64,000 nt of DNA, taken from positions 49,764,001-49,828,000 of the forward strand of contig JAFFJZ010000004.1 in assembly GCA_018340375.1 (NCBI GenBank). Direction: 5' to 3'. Under the pieces are notes generated by a model, which saw only the letters and a list, made by a program, of their open reading frames with translations, was not told the DNA's origin and ran no database searches. The position numbers and the translations under genes are program-made. This stretch comes from Gonatopus flavifemur. Taxonomy: Eukaryota > Arthropoda > Insecta > Hymenoptera > Dryinidae. Positions 47,101 to 57,426 of this stretch are shown piece after piece (positions within the stretch are counted from its first letter, which is position 1; every line of letters begins with the position of its first letter).

Positions 47101-48323
47101 ATGTCCTTCGAGGAAGAAAACATATACCTCTGATTAATTCCATTGATATTTTAGAGTCGGGGTTAAATGGTCGATTACAAAGGCGAAAAACTGACTTGAC
47201 GACACAGCGACAAAAACAATTCAGGAAGCGAAGAACTAACGCGCCTGAATTAGACGAGGAAGTATGGATGGATGCGAAAAAACCTAAATATCCTTCAACA
47301 AGAAGATTTTTCAAGTGCCAAAAATATAAACATTTTCAAACACGAACCAAAAGTAATGAACTGAAAAAACCAGTCATAGAATCCAACCGAATGGTATACC
47401 CAGCAGGAGGAACATCAGAAGTCGAAGCTACTTTGAGCAGTCCAGCAGATTTTGAACAGCCATCAAGAAATAATATGGGCGCTCACTTTTCAGATACTCA
47501 AAAAATGAATCATTTTTATGAACCTTATGCTTATGAAAAAATCACGCATTCTGATTTAATGGACAATGGTGCACAAAATGATGCAGAGATAATAACTTCG
47601 AATCCGTGGAGTAATTGTCAAAATTATCCAAAATACGAGAAGGATAAATCGATACGAATTTTTGATTCAATTTTAGATCAAACAACGTTAAACACATTGC
47701 TTCCGAATGAAGAAGTGGAAGATAATGTCGTTGACGCATTTTTATCTCTGATTAAATCAGAAAATGAAAAAAACTTGATATTGTGTTTCGACACAAAATT
47801 CTCGGTTTGGTTGCTCAATCCAAATATAATGGCGTTCGGATTTGTGAAGTGGGCAAGGATAGTTCGAGCTCGCAATTACAAGGTATGGCTTATACCAATG
47901 TGCCGAAATCGTCACTGGACCTTGACAGTGGTCGATTTTCATCACAAACTATTCGTACATTTGAATTCTGTACATGGAAATCTTCCCAGTAATTTCATCC
48001 CTCGAATGAAGAAATACATAAATTTGATCATGGCTGAAGAAGAACTTACCACCCTTGAATTGGAAGATTGGAGATTGTGTGCTCCCAAAGATGTACCGCA
48101 TCAAGGAGCAACCGTTGATTGTGGGATACATTTACTCACCTGGGGTTACATCATATTGACTGGAAGTAATTGTAAATTCAATAATCGTGACATACCTTTT
48201 ATCCGTAAGTGGATTATGGAAAAACTATTGACAGCTGGAGATGTCACTATTCAAGAGAAAGTGCTTTCTCATATGAATTGGCCGCTGATAGAATTGATGC
48301 GACGATTAAGACAACAACTATAA
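44106..48323 (+). pseudogene. DDE transposase fused to Ulp1-like protease (KDZ/MULE-like), decayed
   Basis: Frames 44106-44723, 44657-45418, 45396-45692, 45720-46364 and 46380-48323 form one gene of about 1,400 codons broken by frameshifts near 44690 and 45405 and by in-frame TGA at 45690-45692 and 46362-46364; the last three pieces share one frame. Order: N-terminal region; a small CK..C-containing domain before the transposase; a DDE core with Asp in FCHLDSTGSV (45756) and in VEMDFSLALI (46017), and a likely Glu in NAPVENCFKILK (47073); a basic linker; and a C-terminal Ulp1/SENP-type cysteine protease. Protease residues in the last piece are His512 (RHWTLTVVD), Asn529 in the usual Asp position (HLNSVHGN), Gln575 and Cys581 (HQGATVDCGIH). 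A transposase joined to an Ulp1-like protease is known in KDZ-type and some Mutator-like elements; which family this is I cannot decide. Inverted satellite arms flank it. Confidence 0.75.
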
Positions 48324-48589
48324 GAAGAATCGAAAGCATTGCTGTCCTGAATACAGGAGGAGGAATGTTGGATACATTGTGTTATTGTGCCAATTTGATT
48401 AGAGTTTTATGTATGTAGGGGAAATGTGTTGATGTTGATTTGTACAGTAGAATATATGAAATATATGTATATTTGTACATGGACGATCCTGTTCTATGGA
48501 AAGTCAATTACATTAATAAAATTCAACTCCAATATTATTTGCCATCATTTATATGATCATTTGAGTTTCTCCACTTAGGCACGATTTGG

Positions 48590-49206
48590 CATTGGAAAAG
48601 CTATGGGAAAACCTATCATCGAACCGCGGATTATTTCTCTGAATGGCAGAAAGCAGGGAACGAATACTGTAATCCTCGATTTTCCTCTCATTCGCAAGAC
48701 TTTCAGACTTCAACCCCCATGTAACTCTCTTGAACGGCCGCGTAACACATAGAGACCTATACCATTCGATTCGGCATTGAAAAAGCTATGGGAAAACCCA
48801 TTCACGAACCGCGAATTATTTTTCTGAATCGTAGAAGGTATGGAACGAACATTGGTCTTGTCGATTTCCCTCTCATTCGCAAGATTCCAGGCTTCAACCC
48901 CCATTTACATCCCCTAAACGGCCGCGTAACACATAGAGACCTATACCATTCGATTCAGCATTGGAAGAACTATAAGAAAACCCATCATCGAACCGCGGAT
49001 TATTTTTCTGAATGATAGAAGGCATGGAACGAACATTGGAAAACTCGATTGTCCTGTGATTCGCGAGATTCCAGACTTTAACACCCATTTCCCCCTCTAA
49101 AATGGCCGCGTAACACATCGAGACCTATACCATTCGATTCGGCATTAAAAAAGCTATGGGAAAACCCATCATCAAACCGCGAATTATTCTTCTGAATCGT
49201 AGAAGG
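48590..49206 (-). repeat. 184-bp satellite array, right arm
   Basis: Three units and a partial one, inverted relative to 41600-43060: CGAACCGCGAATTATTTTTC, then AACGGCCGCGTAACACATAG and ACCATTCGATTCGGCATT. The array stops abruptly at TCGTAGAAGG (49206), a candidate right end of the element. Confidence 0.9.
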
Positions 49207-49341
49207 GATTCCTCATAAATTCATTAGTTCGAAAAGAGTTCTTGAAAAATTCTATTTCTTGTTCTTGAAAAATTCTATTTCTTGTTCTTGAAAAAGAATC
49301 CATCGTGTTTTATCTGGTCCAGATCTCATACAGTACGTCTA

Positions 49342-49492
49342 CTCTGTAAATCCGAATCAGTGAAAAGTACTGAGAATCAGTGAATTCCACTGACCAACCA
49401 GTGCTAAGTCGTCCACTGTGGACGACTTAGGACTGATTCGCCAGTGAAATTCACTGATTCTCAGTACTTTTCACTGATTCGGATTTACAGAG
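49342..49492. mobile_element. 151-bp near-perfect palindromic MITE
   Basis: CTCTGTAAATCCGAATCAGT at 49342 mirrors the end at 49492, and the arms stay nearly perfect to a GTCCACTGTGGAC centre. TA flanks both ends (49340-49341 and 49493-49494). Confidence 0.85.
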
Positions 49493-49494
49493 TA

Positions 49495-50830
49495 AATATG
49501 GCATCTATCAAGTATTCAATAGATATTCCAATATTCGTCCAATATTCATTTGACGTCCATTGGATCCGCATTGGATGTCGAAAATATCTTAGATATCCAA
49601 TTTATATCCTTGTGCCGTATGAGATTTGGCTTGGTTTGGAAGAAGAATACAAAAAATGATGAAACAAACCTCCAGAAAACCTTTTATTTATATACAGTCA
49701 CGAATCGCATTGTAGTTGTTCTCGAAAATTTTCACGAATATTTTTCCAGTGAACATTTTTGAATCCCTCTTTTGGATCACTCTAAAAGATACATTGAAGC
49801 GATCCAAAAGATGCCTTACAATGTTGCATAATACATCTTGTATATACGTTTAAGATATCTATGTCCCGTAAGATTTCCACAAAAATGTTTATTGGGTTCC
49901 CTTTCATCATATAAATTGGGAAATAACCCTGCTCAAGAAGACCTATTGAAACCGATTAGAAAAATTTGCCTGAATTTGATCGGTTTACGTCAAGGAAGAG
50001 GTGATCAAAATCTCGCTAATCTTTCACCTGTATTCAAGTGGTCCTTACTCTCTTCTTGAAACCATTCAAAATCTATCAACCTTAAGCGGACGGGACTAGT
50101 CCCAAAAGGGACCACCCTGGGAAACACCATTTTTCTTGTTTCTAAGGGGAATTTGGTGTGTTGAACACAGGAGAAACGGTAAAGAATTTTTTGAGTCACC
50201 CGGTCCTCTGAAGGTTAAGGAGGTAGCCTGGTGTAAAACATCAGAAACGAGCACTGTTTTGTGGATGTATTTCAGAAACAACTGTTCAGCATATAGTTTT
50301 GCAATTTGCAGCATTTATTGTTCGCATATTGAAGAATTCAAATTAATTTTTTGGTGCAATTATGTGAAAGTTTGAGCAAGGTACAGCAGCAAATACGGAA
50401 AAAGAGTGAAAATTCACTCTTATGGAGTGAAAACTCACTCTTTAGGAGTGAAATCTCACTCTCATTGGACTTGCAGTATTTTCACTCTTCAGGAGTGGAT
50501 TTTCACTCCAAAAAATTTGGAGAGCAATTTTTCTGAAAGGAAAAACAAAAAAAGGTGTTTGACTTTTCTTGTTCTACGCCAGGCTATCCCCTTGAGAGAT
50601 ATTTTTCCTCAGTATTTGGTTGGATTGTCCAAGCCACCAACATCCCCAATTTGTGAAAATCGGCGATTCGGATGATTGGAGTTTGGATAATTGGAGTTCT
50701 ACTGTATTACTCTTATTTTGTCATGTATATTACCAGAGCTGGGTTTGTTACGTAATTTTGTAATTTCTTACGTAATATACCTGGTTTCTGAAGTATAATG
50801 TACGTAAGATCCTTTAACCCTCCTCAAGAG
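49495..50830. other. No gene; two small inverted-repeat features
   Basis: About 50079-50219 may be a MITE: an AACCTTAAGCGGACGGG-like end faces a CCGGTCCTCTGAAGGTTAAG end. At 50405-50515 short words GAGTGAAAA and TTCACTC alternate in both orientations at 20-base spacing. The remaining frames are unremarkable. Confidence 0.45.
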
Positions 50831-51142
50831 CTGAATTAAAATTATAAACACATACTATCAAAATATTATGATTCGATTCTGAATTTTGAATAAATATAAC
50901 CTGTAGAGATAATTTATTTTGAATTTGAATAACACAAGAGTTATATCAAATTCCGTTGGATTCCAAAGGATTTGGAAATATTCCGGGAAATTCAGAGAAA
51001 TTGCAGAAAAACTTTGACAACTCAGTTTCAACCGATCGAAAAAATTAAATTTGGAGATCACTGGAAAAAAATGGCTTCATCATAAAAACATATTTCCCTA
51101 TTCTAAGAATATATTTATTTTTCTTATCCCAAGAAGACGTGT
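50831..51142 (+). repeat. Empty-site paralogue of the 57.4-kb insertion locus
   Basis: This segment is nearly identical to 57143-57426 joined to 59496-59540, but without the DUF4817 element. The uninterrupted junction reads CTAAGAATATATTTATTTTT near 51104-51123. It therefore shows the target before insertion. Confidence 0.85.
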
Positions 51143-52354
51143 ACTCGGGAGTAAGAAAATTCCCTCGATATCATGATGTATAGCTTCAAACTGAGTGAGT
51201 AATTCCTTTTTTCGAATGAACTTTCCTTGAATCAAACAAATATCGGATTGGATTCGGTCATTCTAATACTTTTTTGGTTTGAAATATTTTCTCTTTGAGT
51301 GAAGAGCTTCGAAATCTGAATAAATGAGTTCTGAAGGGTTAAGAGAGATGTGAAGTGATTCCGGAGAATTTTGACATCTCAATTAGAGAAATTCAGAGAG
51401 ATTAAAAAAAAATTAAAGAAATTCAGAACGCATCTTTATCTGAAAACTCTGCAACTCCCTCTGAATTCCTCTGGAATTACTCTGAATCTTCTCAAAAAAT
51501 ATCACAAAACATGGAACAATCTTTCTCAACGAAGAGGTTTCAGAGAGATATCCCTCGCCATGGTTATTTGAGCATTCTGTATGTGTTCTTTTCAAATTCA
51601 TTAGATTCACATTGAATCCATCCCTACTGACACAATGAGAAATTTCCAAGAATTCTTTAAGAATGATTTGTGAATGCTAAATGATCGTATGTTTTGTCTG
51701 GGTGTTTTTCTAATGTTATCAGTTCATACCTCACGGCGAACTCAGCCAAATTTGTTGGTTTAAAACAGTAACGTTAGGGTTAGTGTAAATTAACTGCCAC
51801 AAATGAATTCATTAAGGATGATTGGGAAGGATGAAAGCATTCCCATATGAAAAAATGTCCAAAACTGTATACAATTGTATAGGTTCTTGGACATTTCTTC
51901 CACATGGGTTGAATCGGATTGTAATCCAAATATTCGATCTCCTATTACGAATGAGAACTGATTGATGAAAATGATGAATTAGGTTTGAGTGTACGGAACT
52001 TTTATTTTGGGAGAACCTGATTTTTCGATGTAAATTTTCAATTTATTCCAATTCATCTCAATCAATTCAACAAAATATTCAATATCCGGCCACCGGATAT
52101 ACCAGATTATCGGCAGTTCCGATCCGTCGGATTATCCAACAAGCACGGATTTGGCAACAATTGGAAAACCGGATATGCAGCAAAAACCCGATCCGGTGCA
52201 TCCCTACTGGTGCACTGATCGCATGATTTTACTAATTTTTTCCATTTAACAAACTTTTACCGTGATTTTTTTCATTGTCAGTCATATTTCATTATTCCAA
52301 TGTAAAAACTATTCGAAACGAATAAATATCGGCTAAAAATTCCATATGTGATAT
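51143..52354. other. No gene recognised; a hAT-like end near 52209
   Basis: AATTCAGAGA words recur at 51360-51560. Around 52090-52209 a CCGGAT-rich stretch ends ATCCGGTGCATCCCTACTG, resembling a hAT terminal repeat read from the other strand (CAGTAGGGATGCACC); the partner end was not found. Confidence 0.4.
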
Positions 52355-52477
52355 GGGATCGTTCATATATTACGTAACGCTGTTTATTATCTCCTCCTCT
52401 ATCTTCCTCATTTGGTCTGAAGTTGGTGCAACGAAGAAGGATAGAAAAAGAGCGTTACGTAATTTATGGACGAGCCC
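52355..52477. mobile_element. MITE with TTACGTAACGC subterminal repeats
   Basis: GGGATCGTTCATATATTACG at 52355 is mirrored by the end ATTTATGGACGAGCCC (52477), with GCGTTACGTAA inside both arms and TA nearby on each side. The motif TCCATAAATTACGTAACGC is common in insect MITEs. Non-coding. Confidence 0.65.
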
Positions 52478-52489
52478 TATGTAGAATGC

Positions 52490-52793
52490 ATTTCTCTACC
52501 TTTTCAGCGAATTTTCATAGGTGGCTCAACTTGTTTACTTTTTTCTATTAACTTTTTCCAACTTCTGAAATGTTGTGTTCCGCAACATTTCAAAGCTATC
52601 AAAAAGCTTTCTATCACGAAATATAGCTTAAGGTTGTCCCTTTTCAGTGTTATTTAGATATCGATGAAATCATTTTCAGTTCCAATTCGCTAAATCGAGA
52701 ACAAAATATGGTGCAACCTGCCTCCCGTATTTTTGTCGTGGGATGCATATTCTTCAAGATATTTGCAATTATGAATTAAAATGGGTCACCCTG
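52490..52793 (-). mobile_element. Solo end of a CAGGGTGACCCATTTTAA element
   Basis: Read on the minus strand it begins CAGGGTGACCCATTTTAATT at 52793, followed by TA outside, closely resembling the ends of the DUF4817-type elements. No transposase or second end is present. It ends 43 bases before the mRpS10 exon. Confidence 0.55.
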
Positions 52794-52836
52794 TAAATAC
52801 GTATAATACTCTGACCGTTTCTATGTAAATTTACAG

Positions 52837-53038
52837 CTTTGCCAATCCGAAGGCTACTCACGATCGTCTGACTGTTTTGAAATCAGTGCATATTTATAAA
52901 AAGCACCGTGTACAGTATGAGACTAGGACTTATTATCGATTCATAGACTTCTTGAAGTTGACTGGTTCAACGGCTGAAACATTACTGGAATATCTTCAAC
53001 GGAATTTACCGGAAGGTGTGGCAATGAAAATAACCAAG
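52837..53038 (+). CDS. mRpS10: Mitochondrial ribosomal protein S10, penultimate exon
   Basis: After an acceptor TTTACAG the 202-base exon begins with the third base of a codon and reads 67 codons, including [37 protein letters not shown] and [17 protein letters not shown], the conserved core of uS10m. It ends AAG at a codon boundary before a GTAACA donor. uS10m is a small-subunit protein of the mitochondrial ribosome, imported from the cytosol; it is encoded in the nucleus. Joining to 62555 continues the frame without a break. The upstream exons, with the start and targeting peptide, were not found in the window, so an intron of unknown length lies before 52837. This is the only clear host gene here. 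Confidence 0.92.
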
Positions 53039-54737
53039 GTAACATATATTACGTAATCATTAGCATATTTTTATTCTGGTTTTACTAAGAAATTAATCTT
53101 GTTCATGAACATGCAAACAAGCTTAACATCCCTAGGAATTTGGGTATTATGCATAGCCAAATTCCCAGGTGGCGCTAGTGCACACATTTTCCTAACTGCG
53201 CTGGAGATTCTTAAGATATTTTAAGGGGGGAAACCAGTTTAGTAGGCCGATATTTTAGTGTTTTTCGTGGTTTTTTCCTCAGGGAAGGAATAATGAGAAT
53301 TTGTTTCAACTTGGAGGATATTTCAATAGTGTTTTGAAGTACGCGTAGTAATTTTTTCGAGCCGTTTCCGCTGTAAATTGTGAAGTTGAAAGCTACTGTT
53401 CATTGACGGCCGTCATCCGAGTTTGCTGCTGGTGGGAAATCTGAAAGTCATAATTAATATTTGAAATCATCACAATTTTTTTTTACGTCAGCAACATATT
53501 TTCTGAAAGTATGAACTAAACTTTTGACACAAAAATTGAAAATTGCATGTTTTTGGGGTGTTGGAACAAAATGTCATGTATCTATATCATGTGTTTTTAC
53601 CTTTTTTTGCAATTAGAAACAAATTTTAAGTAATAATATCATTCCAGAGTTCAGTTGATACAGATTGTAATTGAATAAATAATATCCACACAAATTTTCA
53701 GAACGATTGAACAATAACTTCTCAAGTTAGAATTTCCACCAGTTGAAAAAAAGTCGTTTCGAGGAAAACGAATTCGGAAAAAAAAAGTTCCGAAAACGAG
53801 GAATTCAGGGTACTAATAAATGAGCGGCCGGATGCAACAACCGGGCGCGCACTCGAAAAAACGTAAAAGTATTGTCCAAGCTGTAACATTCAACGTCAAA
53901 ATAGAAAATTCGAATTTTGGAAAACAAAAAATAACCGGACGATAGGTCTTGAAAAATCAACCTTAGTCTTCATTCACGATTTTTTTCTGTGATCAATGAT
54001 TCCTTAGTAAAAACAATAAAAACTGCAAATATTTTTGGTCTGAAAATCAATGTTCTTCAATGTTAAACCTGCTCTAATATTTGTATTTTTCAACATTTCG
54101 GAATGAATCTGATCAATTCTTGTCTGTGAACCTTGGTGGAAGACGATGATGTAGAAAAACTTTGTGAAACATTATTGTAAATCATTAATTTTTCAACCCA
54201 AAGTGGAAATCATGTTTTTCAAGCTTCGTATTAAAAAAGTGTCGAGGGAAGTATGAGCTACAAAAAACTCCCAACGTCAAAATTGTTCACTAGTGAATCG
54301 ACTAACTTTCTGGAAAATTTCAGATAGATTGAGCTATTGGTTTGGAAAATACAGCTATTTATTTATAAGCGCGCAACTCATATTCTCTGTTATTTCTACG
54401 TAGTTCCCGGGTTAAACGTACGAGACTGCACAAAACAAAAGTGCATTCAATTTCCCCAAGGTACTTTGATGTTTTTTGTATCAGAGAATCCAAACATCGA
54501 ATTATTTTCGCAAGATTCATGATAGATTCTCTATTATAAACAACTTGGTTGAAACTATATTATGAAGAAACGTTTCGTATTTGAGGAAAATTGGGTAGAC
54601 AAACAAGTTTCCTTGTTTCACTTGAAGAATAACTTATGTATCAAGCATGTTTACAACACTAACATTATTTATCTATGTAAACAATTAAAATTATATCCAA
54701 AAGATGGAATTCGTGTTTTTTTAATTTTTTTAATATG

Positions 54738-55830
54738 ATGTTTTCTGTTAATGTGTGTCCTATCAGATTACTACTTCTTTTCACGACATGTTTCAATAGA
54801 CTCCTCTTCTCATTTACCTTCTCGAGTACTTCTTTCATTTTTTATTTTTTCCATCCACTTTATTCAAAGCATCCTTCTATGACACTACATTTCAAAAACT
54901 TCAGGGTCGTTTCTCCAAATGTCCAAGTTTCGCAACCATATAGTGCCGTGCTCCAAACGTAACTCTTCAAGAATTTCTTCCTGACTGCTGAGCCAATATT
55001 CTTGGGACATAGTAACTGTTTCTTTTGGTGGAAAGCCTGTCTTCCTTGTGCTATTCTTGCTCTTATATCTCTTTCGCTCCCACCGTTTTCTGTAATGATG
55101 CTTCCTGGATATTTAAATTCTTCCACTTGCTGAATTGTCTCCGCGTCTATTTTGGTTTTCGGTCTTCTTGATGTTTTCGCTGTTGTACAAATCATGAATT
55201 TTGTTTTGTCCTTATTTATATTCATACAATATTTGTCGAGTAATATTTTTTTCATAGTGTTGAGAGTATTTTCTAACTCAGCACCACTCGTAGCTAATGG
55301 AGCTATGTCATCCGCAAATCTCAACATGCTTACATTTTCACCTTGAATCTGTAATTTCAATTGCACTTGCTCCTTCACTTCGTTCATCGCTCCTTCTATA
55401 TACAAATTGAAGATCAATGGCGATAGTGAGCATCCTTGTCTCACCCCGCTTCTAATTTGTGCTTCTCCTTTTTGACCCTCTATTTCTATTATTGCGGTTT
55501 GATTCTTATATAATTCATATATTATTCTCCTATCCTTGAAATTATTTCCTACCCCCTTCAAAATCGTAAACATCTTCTCCCCATCAACATTATCAAATGC
55601 TTTTTGTATATCTACAAAACCTATGTACACAGACTTTTTCAACTCTAGACTTTTCTCTACTACTGTTCTGAGTGCTAATATTGCTTCCCGCGTTCCCCTA
55701 TTTTCCCCGAAACCGAACTGATCTTCTGCTAATCTACTCTCTATTTTATTCTCTATCCTCCTGTATATACTTTTCGTCAGTATTTTCGAGGCATATGAAG
55801 TTGAACTAATCGTTCTGTAGTTCTCGCAAC
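54738..55830 (-). pseudogene. RTE-like LINE reverse transcriptase fragment
   Basis: Minus strand, from NYRTISSTSYASKILTK near 55830: EDQFGFGENRGTREAILAL, FVDIQKAFDNVD, GVRQGCSLSPLIFNLY and the catalytic FADDIAPLA, then a TALYGCETWTF region. The open frame ends near 54860, after which a frameshift leaves recognisable continuation to about 54738. The 5' boundary (about 55830) is abrupt, adjoining unrelated sequence. It is the family often annotated in insects as endonuclease-reverse transcriptase. The separate fragment 59540-61580 covers the upstream part of the same protein family and overlaps it by about 35 bases, so they are two different copies. Confidence 0.85.
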
Positions 55831-55996
55831 AAAACATTAACAAAAAACAAAAAACGAACAAATTTTGTCTTTTTTTTTTGTTGAAATTAACAAACTTTTC
55901 CAAATGCGTTTGTTTAGAAGATAATAACTTTACCAACAATTCAAGACACATCTCATCAATTATCCCGATTGTTACCTAATGTTTATTAACAATTTA

Positions 55997-56500
55997 CTTT
56001 GGCTAGGGGCTACGCAATGTGTGCAATCCTTCTACACTTATTTCTTATTTATCTTGATTTGTTGATGGATCCATTGTTATTCATTTTTTCCGATTGTTTT
56101 CGGGGATCCACTTCCCTAGAATGATACATCATGCGCCACCCATTTGATTGAAAAAAAATAACCAAAGATCTTCATCCGATGGGGAGTTAGGAAGGTCTAC
56201 ACCGGATCTGACTGCTCCCAGAACAATCTTCAAGTGGTCATGATTCGGCGGAAAATTGACCGATTTCAAAAAACGGCTGTATTCGGGCTGGAAATCCCCA
56301 TCGAATGAGCTATCGCAAGCCCCCCCCCCACCCACCTCATTCAAGATTTTTGCCCCCATCGCCCCCTTCAAGATTAAGAACTTCTCACCCTCCTAGTATG
56401 GCAGATTCTGTTCTCCCGTTGAATTAAAAAAAAAAATTATCCTATTATCTCCACCCGTTCAGGAGTTATTATGGTGTATCCAGACTTTTGCATCACCCTG
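55997..56500 (-). mobile_element. Right terminal arm of the second DUF4817-type family
   Basis: Inverted copy of 40095-40612 ending TGCATCACCCTG at 56500, then TA. The inner homology limit is CTTTGGCTAG at 55997, the exact mirror of CTAGCCAAAG at 40612. The sequence outside it (56501-57024) is the right half of the Helitron-like repeat. Confidence 0.75.
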
Positions 56501-56502
56501 TA

Positions 56503-57024
56503 TATTCAACTCGCGTTCTCCGCGATGTTTACACGTTTGTTATTCTGGCTTGCACACACGGATTCAAATGAAACATGGGTCCTAGTGGTTTTCGAGGATA
56601 AGGAATCCAAATCCGACGTCAAAAAACAATTCAAGATGTCCGAAGGGAATTCAGCCGTTTCGGCATTCATGCCCAGATTCTCATGAAACACGGGTTCTAG
56701 GGGTTTCCAAGGGTGCGGAATTCGAATATGACGTCAAAAAATTATTCCAAGATGGCGGATCCAATATGCCGAACGTGAATAGAGTTGTTCTGGCCCCAAT
56801 GAACAGTTTCATTTTTACGAGGACAGTTGTTTCTGAATCATTTGAGGGTGGTGAGTGCCTTTTCAAACATCCTCAAAAAACGATGAGTGCCTTTTCATAC
56901 ATTCCCGGATATCTGAATCGTTCGAGATGCGAGCGAAGTGAGCATACGTGAGCTACGATTTATTCAAAATACGCGAAGCGAATTTTTCAAAGGGGTCGGA
57001 CAGTCAGAGGGCGGAGTCATCTGG
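56503..57024 (+). mobile_element. Right part of the Helitron-like repeat, copy 2
   Basis: Matches 10991-12308 in order: GTTCTCCGCG-like start, two to three ATGGCGGATCC satellite units (GAAACATGGGTCCTAGTGG), then a GCGAGCGAAG tail and GGCGGAGTCATCTGG followed by T. The satellite is shorter than in copy 1. Confidence 0.6.
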
Positions 57025-57426
57025 TTTTCTTTTCAATCAATCAACCTCAGCTTAAAAAAAGGCCGACTCATTTCTTCGAGTCTTTCAGAATATTCCTAAA
57101 TTTTTGTGAATGTCTCGGATTTTACTCATTTATAATTTAAATCTGAATTAAAATTATAAACACATACTATCAAAATATTATGATTCGATTCTGAATTTTG
57201 AATAAATATAACCTGTAAAGATAATTTATTTTGAATTTGAATAACACAAGAGTTATATCAAATTCTGTTAGAATCCAAAGGATTTGGAAATATTCCAGGA
57301 AATTCAGAGAAATTGCAGAAAAACTTTGACAACTCAGTTTCAACCGATCGAAGAAATTCAATTTGGAGATCACTGGAAAAAAATTGGCTCAATCATAAAA
57401 ACATATTTTCCTATTCTAAGAATATA

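Noticed and set aside
40095..56500. A Polinton/Maverick-like giant element, given long inverted arms and a cysteine protease
   Set aside because: There is no protein-primed polymerase, retroviral-type integrase, ATPase or capsid gene; the protease is fused to a DDE transposase with its own satellite arms; and a host exon lies between the arms.
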